NCBI GenBank assembly: GCA_964521085.1
Contig: CAZFPL010000009.1
Span: 31,422 to 95,421, forward strand
From: JAFGKK01 sp964521085
GTDB taxonomy: Bacteria > Chloroflexota > Anaerolineae > Anaerolineales > RBG-16-64-43
Reading direction: 5' to 3'
DNA length: 64,000 nt
Position numbers and translations under genes: made by a program
Part shown: piece after piece, positions 25,511 through 34,815 of the stretch
Position numbering within the stretch: position 1 is the first letter of the stretch
Layout of the letters: each line of letters begins with the position of its first letter
Notes under the pieces: model-generated
Told to the model about the DNA's origin: nothing
Databases searched by the model: none
What the model saw: only the letters and a program-made list of their open reading frames with translations

Positions 25511-25548
25511 AAGGCACGGGGCCTTGCGCCCGCGTGCCTTTTTTTTTC
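25511..25548 (+). terminator. Intrinsic terminator between promoter and SWIM gene
   Basis: AAGGCACG and CGTGCCTT form an eight-pair stem, extended by GGG/CCC, followed by ten T. It lies 14 bases ahead of the SWIM gene start, so it would end the leader transcript at about 100 bases. Confidence 0.85.
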
Positions 25549-25562
25549 CAAAGGAGATGACC

Positions 25563-25805
25563 ATGGATTACGGCATGATTGGAAAAATCGAGAAGGCCAA
25601 GCGTTACGCGCAGGAACCCGATCGTTTCCATTTTGAAGAATTCTCCATCACGTTTCGCGGCGATAACAATAACCATCAAGTGAAGTTCGATCAGGGGAAT
25701 TGGGCGTGCGATTGCGAATTCTTCCATCTCCGCGGGGTATGCTGCCATACTATGGCACTCGAACGCATTTTGGATAAAATGCTGCCGGTTTCTTCGACGG
25801 TTTAG
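25563..25805 (+). CDS. Small SWIM zinc-finger protein
   Basis: 80 residues from the ATG at 25563, preceded by AAAGGAG. The C-terminal half is a SWIM motif: CDCEFFHLRGVCCHTMALE, with C-x-C, a spacer and C-x-H. SWIM domains bind zinc and often DNA or protein partners. There is no other domain; the N-terminal 40 residues look like a beta hairpin (FHFEEFSITFRG...HQVKFDQG). Expression would depend on read-through of the terminator 14 bases upstream, which suggests regulated synthesis. Function unknown. Confidence 0.7.
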   Translation: MDYGMIGKIEKAKRYAQEPDRFHFEEFSITFRGDNNNHQVKFDQGNWACDCEFFHLRGVCCHTMALERILDKMLPVSSTV

Positions 25806-25923
25806 CATTTTTCAGGGCTTTCCCTTCGTCCGTTGCTCTTGTTCTCTCGCCAAATGACAAGAGTGTCTTTATCCGCGTATTCGAGAATATCTGCTGTAAG
25901 CACAGAAGACATAAAGACTTAAA

Positions 25924-25944
25924 ATATGTGATTTTCGCACATAT
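25924..25944. promoter_or_regulatory. Inverted repeat upstream of the complex-I-like trio
   Basis: ATATGTG, seven bases, CACATAT, centred about 46 bases before a TAGAAT -10 (25980-25985). It resembles a CRP/FNR-family operator but the half-site spacing is one base short of the CRP consensus. Confidence 0.45.
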
Positions 25945-26004
25945 TGCGGCCAATCCGCCTGTGAGCACCGGTAATATGCTAGAATTTCCACCCAGGCGCG
26001 ATCC

Positions 26005-27600
26005 ATGATAATCCTCATCGTTTTTTTTATCCTTTCCATCGGTGCCTTGGCCACGTTCCTGGTTTCACCGCAAAAGCGGGCAGCCCACATCGCAATTTCC
26101 CTGATTCCGGCGGCCGCATTAGCATCGCTTTTATTACGCCTTCCGCTTCCCGATTCCTTTTCGATTCCCTGGTCTCCAGAATCCTTTTTTTCCGAACCCA
26201 TCGTTTTTCGAACCACGTCCCCCTCCGTCGCCTTCGCTGTGTTCTTCTGTTGCCTTCTCCTATTAATTGAATGGACCCGCCCGATGCGGCACAGCCCCGG
26301 CAGGTCATCCCGGGTCGTGATCTATCTGCTGACAATGTCCGGAATTTTCGCCTGTTTTGCATCCAATCCGCTTGCGGTGATTATTGTCTGGGCGCTGATC
26401 GATTTTCTTTCTTTCCTGGCGATTTTTTTTCTTCAGAGTCCCGTTGAAATCGGTCCTGAGGGAATCTCCTCATCGGTGTCCCATTCGATGGGAATCCTGG
26501 CCGTCAATATGCTGGGAAATATCCTGGTCCTTTTCTCGCTGTTTGTAGAATCGCAAGGATCGCACTTGGACTGGAGCATCCCGTGGAGCGCATCCCCGTT
26601 CAGCCTATCGCCGATCCTTTTCCTCACGGGGATCGTTTTCCGGTTATTGATCTCTCCCCTTCAATTCGCATTTTCCCGCATCCATACGACTTCAACGGGA
26701 TCGGAGGTTCTTCTTCGGATTTTGTCCCCCGCGGCGGGGCTTTGCCTGCTCGCAAATATCTGGCCCCTGCAATCCGCCCTCCCGGGAGGGAATTTAACCT
26801 TTTCTTGGGCGATTATCCCGCTTTCGTTTGTCATCCTGATCGGCGGATGGCAATGGTGTACCTCCTCCTCGGCCTACGGCCGCCGCGCCATTTTTTTTCA
26901 GATCCTTCCCAGTTTCGCCATTCTCTCGGCGATCGTCTCACCCCACGCGGACGGAATCTTCCTCGCTGCGGGCGGCATGTTGATTCTGGGCGGCGGGATT
27001 CTCCTTGTAAATTTCGGCCTTCTGTCTCACCGGCGCTGGATGGCGGCATTCGTTGTGCTTCTCGGAATTATGTTTTCCGGAGTGCCTTTCTTTCCAATGT
27101 CGGTCTGGAGTGCGTCTGTATATCCCGGCCTGGTTTCCATTACCGGAATTCCCGCGCTTCTGCCTCTCGCGCTCAGCCACGTTTTTATCCTGTGCGCCAT
27201 TTTCCGGTCGGCATTTGAATCCGTGGAAGAATTTCCGTCGAACGAACCGCTTTTCCTTGCTACATTCTCGTCGGCAATGGGAGTCTGTCTCTCCTTTTTG
27301 CTTTACCCCGGATGGAACGGAGTGGTTTCCGCCGCCTCCATTGCCGTTCCCGGTCTCTTGCTTCTCTGCGGTATCCTACTGGTTTTTCTGGTCCGGCGGT
27401 TTCAACGGACCGGTACCTCCCTGTTCCTGTTTTTGGAAAGATTCTTCCGCCTGGAATGGCTGCAACGCGGTCTCAGCTTCTCCTTTCAAAAAACCGCGAT
27501 CCTTGTTTCCGGGGTCGAATCGTTCTTGAGCGGCGAAGGAGCCATGCTTTGGTCGTTGGGAATTGCCTTGCTTCTTTATCTGGTGTTCCGCGGAGGGTAG
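26005..27600 (+). CDS. Complex I NuoM/N- or Mrp-like membrane protein, degenerate
   Basis: 531 residues with about 13-14 membrane segments and almost no loops. The overall pattern matches antiporter-like subunits (NuoL/M/N, MrpA/D, HyfB). The functional landmarks are altered: where canonical subunits have the helix-5 glutamate, this has WALIDFLSF with Asp, and where the channel lysine and PFHxWLP motif are expected the text is FRLLISPLQFAFSRIHT with Arg. A TAGAAT -10 lies 19 bases upstream. It starts a three-gene operon with a HyfE-like and a NuoN-like gene. No catalytic subunit is nearby. Ion pumping is doubtful. Confidence 0.6.
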   Translation: MIILIVFFILSIGALATFLVSPQKRAAHIAISLIPAAALASLLLRLPLPDSFSIPWSPESFFSEPIVFRTTSPSVAFAVFFCCLLLLIEWTRPMRHSPGRSSRVVIYLLTMSGIFACFASNPLAVIIVWALIDFLSFLAIFFLQSPVEIGPEGISSSVSHSMGILAVNMLGNILVLFSLFVESQGSHLDWSIPWSASPFSLSPILFLTGIVFRLLISPLQFAFSRIHTTSTGSEVLLRILSPAAGLCLLANIWPLQSALPGGNLTFSWAIIPLSFVILIGGWQWCTSSSAYGRRAIFFQILPSFAILSAIVSPHADGIFLAAGGMLILGGGILLVNFGLLSHRRWMAAFVVLLGIMFSGVPFFPMSVWSASVYPGLVSITGIPALLPLALSHVFILCAIFRSAFESVEEFPSNEPLFLATFSSAMGVCLSFLLYPGWNGVVSAASIAVPGLLLLCGILLVFLVRRFQRTGTSLFLFLERFFRLEWLQRGLSFSFQKTAILVSGVESFLSGEGAMLWSLGIALLLYLVFRGG

Positions 27601-27601
27601 G

Positions 27602-28204
27602 GTGCAGCTCGGATTGGTGATTCTCGGGTACGTTTTTCTGATCGGGGGCGCCTGTTTCCTGACTCTCTTCCGATCCTGGATCCGGGTCCTGGCGGCTCTC
27701 GCGGTGCAATCCCTCGGATTCGGATTAATTGCCCTGCAGATCGCACTCCCGCCGATTGCGATCACAAAAACGATTGTCGGATGGATTGCCGCCGCGCTTC
27801 TCGCCGTCACCCTCTCGCGTGAGAAACGGGTCATCCGTGATGAGGAGACCGGGACGATTTCTTTCTTCTTCCGGTTTTCCCTCCTGCTTTTCCTCTTCAC
27901 AGCCATCCTCGCGATGCTTCCTCAATTCGGAGGGGTGTTTCGTAATCCCCCCGCCGGTGTGCTGTTCGCCTCCTGCTTCCTGATCGGGGTCGGTTTGTTG
28001 AACATCGGCTTATCGGAGCATCCCTTGCGCTCCGGAATCAGCCTGTTGACCTTGCTTCAGGGTTTTGAACTGGGTTACTTGTGGATCGAACAGTCATTGT
28101 TGGTGCTGGCCCTGCTTGCCGTTACGGATTTGGCGATCATCATGGTGCTGATCATCCTTCACGCTCATGCCGCGCCGCCCCCCATCGAGGAGGTCGCGCC
28201 ATGA
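27602..28204 (+). CDS. HyfE/NuoK-like membrane protein
   Basis: 200 residues from the GTG at 27602, one base after the stop of the previous gene; the frame is open upstream but overlaps that gene. About six membrane segments. The second half looks like NuoK/HyfE: LLNIGLSEHPLRSGISLLTLLQGFELGYLW. HyfE is a membrane subunit of hydrogenase-4-type complexes; no hydrogenase genes are here. It ends in a proline-rich tail overlapping the next gene by four bases (ATGA). Confidence 0.55.
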   Translation: MQLGLVILGYVFLIGGACFLTLFRSWIRVLAALAVQSLGFGLIALQIALPPIAITKTIVGWIAAALLAVTLSREKRVIRDEETGTISFFFRFSLLLFLFTAILAMLPQFGGVFRNPPAGVLFASCFLIGVGLLNIGLSEHPLRSGISLLTLLQGFELGYLWIEQSLLVLALLAVTDLAIIMVLIILHAHAAPPPIEEVAP

Positions 28205-29628
28205 ACGCGCCGCTTCTCTTTATGCTCGTTCCCGTCGCGGCCGCCGCTTTGGCATTTTTTCTCTTTCCGCTTCGACCCCGGTCGGTTATTTTTTTCTCCA
28301 CCATTCTTACTGCCGGCATGGCCTGGTTCGCCTCCGTAATTCCTTTAAATGCCCCTTTGACGATCGTTAATTTCGCCATTGCGGTGGATGGTTCCTTTTC
28401 CCTGCTCGGCCGGCAACTTATATTCGATCCCAACATGCGGTCGGCCGTGGTCTTCCTCTTTATCAGCAGCGCCGCGCTTTTTGGAGGAAGCCTGGCCATC
28501 CCTCCCAACCGGATCCTGCTTCCGGTGGGGTTCATCGTCCTTAGTTTGTTTTCGGGTTCCTTGTTTGTCCAACCCTTCCTTTATGCGGCGTTTTTCCTTT
28601 TCCTTTCCGTTCTCTTTCTCTCCCTTTTATTGTCCGATTCGTCGCATCCCATTCCGCGCGGCGCCGTCCGTTGGATTTCCTATTCCGCGCTTGGCATGCT
28701 TTTCCTGCTGCTTGCCGGATCGGAACTTTCCATTCTCGACAATCTGCCCTCGGAGGCTTCTGACCTTCAATCCCTCCTGTTTCTTCTTTGCCTCGGCTTC
28801 GGGCTTCTGATCTCCTTTCCGCCCTTTCACTTCTGGCTGCCCGACGTGGTTGATGATTCATCCCCGTACAGCGTTTCCATGATCCTCTCCCTCTACATCG
28901 GTGCGGTGGTTTTCTTTCTGTTGCGTTTTATGGATGGATTCTCCTGGCTGCGCCTGGCTCCGGAGATTTACCTTATTCTTCAAGTCGGCGGGGTGGGGAT
29001 GTGTTTGGTGGGCGCCTTCTTTTCGGTGTTTCAAGACCGGTTCGGCCGTTGCATCGGATACCTTTCGCTGTGCAACTTGGGCGCCATTCTTCTTAGCCTC
29101 TCGGTTTCCGGTCCGATCAGTGCGCAGACAACAATGGTTCTGCTCGCGGCCCGTGGTTTTTCTCTCCTTGTGTGGGGCGTTTCCTTCCACGCCCTTCGTC
29201 CCAAACAAGCCGGCGACCGTCTCGAGGATCTGCGCGGCGTTGCTTCCTCCCGTCCGCTTGCCTTTTCGGCTGCGGTTCTTTCCGGCTTATCTCTGGTTGG
29301 CACTCCCGGGTTGATTTCTTTTCCGCCCCTTTGGGTTCTGCTTCAATCCTTCCTCACGCGTCCCAGTACTGGTTTCCCCAGCCAGCTCCTTCCGCTGTCT
29401 CTTTTACTCTCTCTCGCAGCCGGCACTCTTTCCATGTTTCGTTTTGCCCGCCCTATGCTGCACTATTCCGTTGTAAAACCATTGTCCATGGAGAAAAGCC
29501 GCTTATTGCGTCTGTTTTTTTTCACCGCGATCTCTCTTTTATTCCTCTTAGGGCTCTTTCCTCAGTTGTATCTACCCTGGGTGGCAAAGTCTGCAAATGC
29601 TTTTGTGAATATCATGGGGACCCTATAA
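28201..29628 (+). CDS. Complex I NuoN/HyfF-like membrane protein
   Basis: 475 residues from the ATG at 28201, inside the preceding stop. About 13 membrane segments. The conserved PFHFWLPD motif of NuoL/M/N is exact (SFPPFHFWLPDVVDDSSPYSVS), yet the channel lysine expected a few residues before it is absent (GLLISFPPFHF). The C-terminus follows the family (LRGVASSRPLAFSAAVLSGLSLVGTPGLISFPPLW). The trio thus looks like a stripped-down or repurposed proton-channel module. It ends next to the replication origin. Confidence 0.65.
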   Translation: MNAPLLFMLVPVAAAALAFFLFPLRPRSVIFFSTILTAGMAWFASVIPLNAPLTIVNFAIAVDGSFSLLGRQLIFDPNMRSAVVFLFISSAALFGGSLAIPPNRILLPVGFIVLSLFSGSLFVQPFLYAAFFLFLSVLFLSLLLSDSSHPIPRGAVRWISYSALGMLFLLLAGSELSILDNLPSEASDLQSLLFLLCLGFGLLISFPPFHFWLPDVVDDSSPYSVSMILSLYIGAVVFFLLRFMDGFSWLRLAPEIYLILQVGGVGMCLVGAFFSVFQDRFGRCIGYLSLCNLGAILLSLSVSGPISAQTTMVLLAARGFSLLVWGVSFHALRPKQAGDRLEDLRGVASSRPLAFSAAVLSGLSLVGTPGLISFPPLWVLLQSFLTRPSTGFPSQLLPLSLLLSLAAGTLSMFRFARPMLHYSVVKPLSMEKSRLLRLFFFTAISLLFLLGLFPQLYLPWVAKSANAFVNIMGTL

Positions 29629-29653
29629 CACAACATAGAAAAAATTTATTTGT

Positions 29654-29681
29654 TAGTAGTAGTCGTAGTCCCTGTGGATAA
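29654..29681 (+). other. DnaA-trio element with adjoining DnaA box
   Basis: Five trinucleotides, four of them TAG, lead through TCCC into TGTGGATAA. DnaA-trios bind DnaA on one strand during opening. The trios point toward the AT-rich tract at 29635-29653, the likely place of melting. Confidence 0.72.
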
Positions 29682-29864
29682 GGAAATTATCAATTTATAC
29701 AGGGGAATCTTCCGAACGGTGAAAGACAACTCCTGGATAGGTTGTGGAGGGAAAAAGAGGGACGAAAGCGCGCCGAACCATCAAGAACGGGCGTTCCCTA
29801 GAAAACAAGCCAGATTCATCCTAATAGCCGAAAACTCCTAATTCCTCTCCCCAAAATCGTCTGC

Positions 29865-29894
29865 TTATCCACAGATTCATGCCATTTATCCACA
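29865..29894 (+). other. Pair of perfect DnaA boxes
   Basis: TTATCCACA at 29865-29873 and at 29886-29894, same orientation, 21 bases apart. Confidence 0.88.
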
Positions 29895-29995
29895 TCCCGG
29901 AGCTCACAAGTCCTCCACAAGGTCCGTTTACAACAATAGATTTCCGGGATTGTTTTTCGCAGCAGAACAATTGTTCTTGGGGGCCTATCACCGTT

Positions 29996-30025
29996 TTTTC
30001 CACACAAAAAAGGCTCTTTTCCACA
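29996..30025 (+). other. Pair of near-consensus DnaA boxes
   Basis: TTTTCCACA at 29996-30004 and 30017-30025, one mismatch each, 21 bases apart, repeating the spacing of the perfect pair. Confidence 0.65.
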
Positions 30026-30176
30026 TAAACGTACCGGTCGTTTTCATAATTCCGGTTTTAAGTTCAGAACGGAAAAAAACCGATGGCAACCAATCACTTG
30101 ATAAAGAGTTAGCACGAATGCGAACAACTAATTCTCATGGAAGGGCACGCAAGTGAATCTATTGGCTGGATTATGG

Positions 30177-30215
30177 AAAAAAACATCGAACCCCATTGTG
30201 GGGTTCGATGTTTTT
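30177..30215. terminator. Bidirectional intrinsic terminator after dnaA
   Basis: AAACATCGAACCCCA and TGGGGTTCGATGTTT form a fifteen-pair stem with a TTG loop, A-rich on the left and T-rich on the right, so it works on both strands. It would end dnaA transcripts coming from the right and shield the origin from them. The 140 bases between it and the oriC boxes hold nothing I can name. Confidence 0.88.
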
Positions 30216-30241
30216 CAATAGACAATGAAGAGCCTGCTTCT

Positions 30242-31624
<1,383 letters not shown>

Positions 31625-31698
31625 CGTCGAAAGGATTTTATTTATTGTTGAGATCGCGAAATGGTGATGCAGTGCTTTGGAGAAAGAAACTGAATTGC

Positions 31699-31727
31699 AT
31701 TCTAGCAGACTTGCAGCCCAATGACAA
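31699..31727 (-). promoter_or_regulatory. dnaA promoter
   Basis: On the minus strand TTGTCA, a 17-base spacer and TAGAAT, with an extended TGC before the -10. Transcription would start near 31692, some 70 bases before the dnaA start codon. Confidence 0.75.
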
Positions 31728-31975
31728 CGAATCGCATGCCCAAAAAACCTGTTTCCACAAACCTTTAAGGTACGATTCTCTTAAACAGATGGCGCGAAAA
31801 TGGAACGTTTGAAATATAAAAACAATTGAACAACGCTTGAAAAACACGCCAGAGGAAGGGGTATTAGTACGGAAGAAGCCAAATCTAAGGGTGGCAGGGG
31901 AAAAATCCGGGACATATTAAAAAATTGACGCGGGGGAATCCATTTTTTACGATAAAAAATTGGTGTTATCCCGCA

Positions 31976-31984
31976 TTATCCACA
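31976..31984 (+). other. DnaA box upstream of dnaA
   Basis: Perfect TTATCCACA, about 350 bases upstream of the dnaA start and 50 bases ahead of gatC. Confidence 0.85.
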
Positions 31985-32022
31985 GGATGGACGGTACAAA
32001 CGGATAAATTGAATCGGTGCGG

Positions 32023-32028
32023 TATAAT
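32023..32028 (+). promoter_or_regulatory. -10 box giving a leaderless or near-leaderless gatC mRNA
   Basis: TATAAT ends six bases before the gatC ATG, so a start seven bases downstream of the box would fall on the A of ATG. No -35 consensus stands at the right distance and no ribosome binding site precedes the ATG. Confidence 0.55.
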
Positions 32029-32034
32029 CCCGCC

Positions 32035-32322
32035 ATGCCACTGACACAAAAGGAAGTCGAACATATCGCGATGTTGGCTCATCTCCAACTGGGCGAGCAG
32101 GAATTGGAGAAATACCGCCAACAATTGACCAGCATACTGGATTATGCGGATCGATTACGTCGGGTGGATACTGCTTCCATCTCTCCCACAACGACAGTCC
32201 TCCCTTTGCGATCAGTGCTACGGGATGATGCGGTTAACCCTTCCCTCGATCGGAACGATGTCCTCGCCAATGCGCCGGAACAAGACCGGCACATGTTCCG
32301 AATTCCTCCTGTTTTTGAATAA
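32035..32322 (+). CDS. gatC: Asp-tRNA(Asn)/Glu-tRNA(Gln) amidotransferase subunit C
   Basis: 95 residues from the ATG at 32035. GatC clamps GatA to GatB in the tRNA-dependent amidotransferase. Family blocks: LTQKEVEHIAMLAHLQLGEQELEKY, LTSILDYADRLRRVDT, then the proline-rich LRDDAVNPSLDRNDVLANAPEQDRHMFRIPPVFE tail. The in-frame GTG at 32017 would lie on the -10 box and is rejected. gatA follows after 14 bases. Confidence 0.95.
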   Translation: MPLTQKEVEHIAMLAHLQLGEQELEKYRQQLTSILDYADRLRRVDTASISPTTTVLPLRSVLRDDAVNPSLDRNDVLANAPEQDRHMFRIPPVFE

Positions 32323-32336
32323 ACCGGTGACTCTTA

Positions 32337-33812
32337 ATGGATCCTCTTGATCTCTCTCTGAGTAAGGCGGCGGAGTCTCTCCGGGATGGGACCCTCAGCA
32401 GCACGGTGCTTGTGGATGCGTACCGGAGCCGGGCGGAAAAATTCAATTCCAAAATCCACGCCTATCTCCAAATTGCGGGTGAAGAAGTGGCGGACGCCGC
32501 CCGGCAGGCGGATGAACAGTGGGCCGCGTTCCGCCGGGGAGGAAATCCGCCCGGCGTCTTGACCGGAATCCCTCTTGCCATCAAAGATGTTCTCTGTGTA
32601 AAGGGATTCCGGTGCACTTGCGGCTCGCGGATCCTCGAAAATTTCGTACCCCCGTATACCGCCACAGCAGTGGCAAGGCTGCTTTCCGCCGGAGTCTTGC
32701 CGCTTGGGAAGACCAATACCGATGAATTCGCGATGGGGTCCTCGACGGAAAATTCCGCTTTTGGCTTGACGCACAACCCGTGGGATCCGAATCGGGTCCC
32801 CGGCGGTTCCAGCGGCGGAAGTGCCGCAGCCGTGGCGGCGCGAATGGCGCCCGCCGCGCTTGGAACGGACACAGGCGGAAGCGTCCGCCAACCGGCGGCA
32901 TACTGCGGAGTGGTCGGGCTGAAACCTTCCTACGGACGGGTCTCCCGTTATGGGTTGATTGCGTTTGGCTCGTCCTTGGATTGCGTGGGTGTCCTCTCGC
33001 AGACGGTGGAGGATGCCGCCTTTCTGCTGGAAATCATGGCCGGACATGACCCTCTGGATTCAACATCCATGCCGGGAACGGTGCCCAGTTATCGTGCGGC
33101 GATGCGCGGAGAGCCCGATTTACGCGGCATCCGGATCGGCATCCCGAAGGAATATTTTCCTCCCGGCATCCAGCCCGACGTGGACCGCTCGGTTCGGGAA
33201 GCGATCGGCGTTCTGGAATCGCTGGGAGCGGTGACGCGGGAGATTTCTCTCCCCAATACCGAGTTCGCGCTGCCGGTTTATTACATGGTGGCTCCGGCGG
33301 AAGCCTCCGCCAACCTGGCCCGCTACGACGGCGTGCGCTTTGGCTTGCGGAAGGAAGGACAAGGGTTGCAGGACCTGTACAATCGCACGCGCGGCGCCGG
33401 GTTTGGTCCGGAGGTGAAGCGGCGGATCATGCTGGGAACCTACGCGCTTTCCGCCGGTTACTACGACGCCTATTACGGCCAGGCGCAAAAAGTTCGCACG
33501 CTGATCAAATCGGATTTCGACAACGCATTCCAAGCCGTGGATGTTATCGCCTCGCCGGTTACTCCCTCGACTGCGTTCCGCATCGGGGAGAAGGTGGACA
33601 ATCCCCTTTCCATGTATATGGAAGACTTGCTCACAGTGCCGGCCAGCGTGGCAGGGGTCCCGGGAATGTCGCTTCCTTGCGGCCGCGATTCCCATGGCCT
33701 TCCCATCGGATTGCAGCTCAGCGGGCCGTTTCTGGGAGAGGAGACTCTCCTGCGAGTGGGGTGGGCTTTCCAACAGGTAACCCGGTGGCACAAGGAGGCA
33801 CCCAGCCTATGA
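32337..33812 (+). CDS. gatA: Asp-tRNA(Asn)/Glu-tRNA(Gln) amidotransferase subunit A
   Basis: 491 residues. Amidase subunit that frees ammonia from glutamine for Gln-tRNA(Gln) or Asn-tRNA(Asn) formation. The amidase-signature triad is intact: Lys in GIPLAIKDVLCVKG, the cis-Ser and the nucleophile Ser in the stretch VPGGSSGGSAAAVAAR...LGTDTGGSVRQPAAYCG. The C-terminal glutamine-channel region (MYMEDLLTVPASVAGVPGMSLPCG) is normal. With gatC upstream and gatB 2.5 kb downstream the complete complex is encoded. It probably makes up for a missing GlnRS and/or AsnRS. Confidence 0.97.
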   Translation: MDPLDLSLSKAAESLRDGTLSSTVLVDAYRSRAEKFNSKIHAYLQIAGEEVADAARQADEQWAAFRRGGNPPGVLTGIPLAIKDVLCVKGFRCTCGSRILENFVPPYTATAVARLLSAGVLPLGKTNTDEFAMGSSTENSAFGLTHNPWDPNRVPGGSSGGSAAAVAARMAPAALGTDTGGSVRQPAAYCGVVGLKPSYGRVSRYGLIAFGSSLDCVGVLSQTVEDAAFLLEIMAGHDPLDSTSMPGTVPSYRAAMRGEPDLRGIRIGIPKEYFPPGIQPDVDRSVREAIGVLESLGAVTREISLPNTEFALPVYYMVAPAEASANLARYDGVRFGLRKEGQGLQDLYNRTRGAGFGPEVKRRIMLGTYALSAGYYDAYYGQAQKVRTLIKSDFDNAFQAVDVIASPVTPSTAFRIGEKVDNPLSMYMEDLLTVPASVAGVPGMSLPCGRDSHGLPIGLQLSGPFLGEETLLRVGWAFQQVTRWHKEAPSL

Positions 33813-34801
33813 AAGTCGTCCTGCCGATGGCCGGTTTTGGCACACGCCTGAGACCGCTTACCTGGAGCAAGCCGAAACCGTTGGTCCAGGTCGCAGGCAA
33901 AGCGATTCTGGGGCACGTGTTGGATATGTTCTGCCGCCTTCCGGATCTGGAGGAAGTGATTTTCATCGTTGGATTTTTGGGCGAGCAGGTGCAGGATTAC
34001 GTACACCGAACCTATCCGGACTTGAAGGCGCGGTATGTCGAGCAGAAGGATCTGCTCGGACAGTCGCAGGCTCTCTGGCTAGCCCGGGAGCATTTGCAGG
34101 GCCCGGTTCTCATTTCGTTTGTGGATACCTTGATGGATACGGATTTCGCCAAGGCGATTAAAAACCGCAAGCATGCCGTGGCCTGGGTCAAGCAAGTCGA
34201 GGATCCGCGGCGTTTCGGCGTGGCGACTCTCGCCAAGGACGGGCTGGTGCAACGTCTGGTGGAAAAGCCCTCCGGAATGGAGAACAAGCTGGTCGTGGTA
34301 GGGACGTACTATCTGCCCTCCGGTGCCGATTTGATCCGGGCCATCGAGCGGCAGATGGAAAAGGACGTGAAACTCGGCGAGGAGTTCTATCTGGCGGATG
34401 CGCTCAATCTGATGCTTTCGGACGGGCTGCGCATGGAAGTGGAGGAAGTGGTCCATTGGGAGGATTGCGGCAAGCCGGAAACCCTGCTGCATGCGAATCG
34501 CTATTTGCTGGAACGCAGCTGCGGAAATTCCTCTCCGTCGGGCATGGAGGGCGTGGTGATTGTATCGCCCGTGTTCATCGATCCCGAAGCGGTCGTCAAG
34601 CAGTCGGTCATCGGGCCGTATGTTTCCCTTGCGGCGGGATGTCGGGTGGAGCAATCGATCATCCGTGATTCGATCATCGATGAAAAAGCGGAAATCGCCC
34701 GGATGGTTGTCTCGGATTCCCTGGTCGGATCCCAGGCCAAACTGCTCGGCAAATTCGAGTCCTTCCTGGTGGGGGATTCTTCCGAGATGAGGATGGGATA
34801 G
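33809..34801 (+). CDS. Sugar-phosphate nucleotidyltransferase with left-handed beta-helix tail
   Basis: 330 residues from the ATG at 33809, which overlaps the gatA stop (ATGA). N-terminal nucleotidyl transferase: VVLPMAGFGTRLRPLTWSKPKPL with the signature G-x-G-T-R-L-R-P-L-T and the lysine, VSFVDTLMDTDF-like metal site (SFVDTLMDTD), then EKPSGMENKLVVVGTYYL. From about residue 245 hexapeptide repeats form a beta-helix (SPVFIDPEAVVKQSVIGPYVSLAAGCRVEQS). It activates a hexose-1-phosphate with dTTP or UTP for glycan synthesis; the exact sugar is not clear. Not part of the amidotransferase. Confidence 0.88.
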   Translation: MKVVLPMAGFGTRLRPLTWSKPKPLVQVAGKAILGHVLDMFCRLPDLEEVIFIVGFLGEQVQDYVHRTYPDLKARYVEQKDLLGQSQALWLAREHLQGPVLISFVDTLMDTDFAKAIKNRKHAVAWVKQVEDPRRFGVATLAKDGLVQRLVEKPSGMENKLVVVGTYYLPSGADLIRAIERQMEKDVKLGEEFYLADALNLMLSDGLRMEVEEVVHWEDCGKPETLLHANRYLLERSCGNSSPSGMEGVVIVSPVFIDPEAVVKQSVIGPYVSLAAGCRVEQSIIRDSIIDEKAEIARMVVSDSLVGSQAKLLGKFESFLVGDSSEMRMG

Positions 34802-34815
34802 GCGGGGGATCGGCA

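Larger units (their letters stand above)
29629..30070. other. oriC: Chromosomal replication origin oriC (candidate)
   Basis: The gap between the NuoN-like gene and the 3' end of dnaA holds a basal unwinding-like element: AT-rich tract (29635-29653), TAG TAG TAG TCG TAG (29654-29668), TCCC, and a perfect DnaA box TGTGGATAA (29673-29681). This order (AT-rich, DnaA-trios, GC patch, box) is that of the Bacillus unwinding region. Further boxes: TTATCCACA at 29865 and 29886 (perfect) and TTTTCCACA at 29996 and 30017 (one mismatch), each pair spaced 21 bases, two helix turns. Another perfect box lies upstream of dnaA at 31976. No gene is visible here. Confidence 0.8.
31625..32034. other. Divergent dnaA/gatC control region
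   Basis: 410 bases without a gene. It holds the dnaA promoter (31699-31727, minus), an AT-rich stretch, a possible plus-strand promoter (TTGACG at 31925, 17 bases, TACGAT), a perfect DnaA box TTATCCACA at 31976-31984 and a TATAAT at 32023 just ahead of gatC. The box could serve dnaA autoregulation or act as a second part of a bipartite origin. Confidence 0.6.

Noticed and set aside
31976..31984. oriC located upstream of dnaA
   Set aside because: Only one perfect DnaA box there and no trio element; the cluster downstream of dnaA is stronger. A bipartite origin remains possible.
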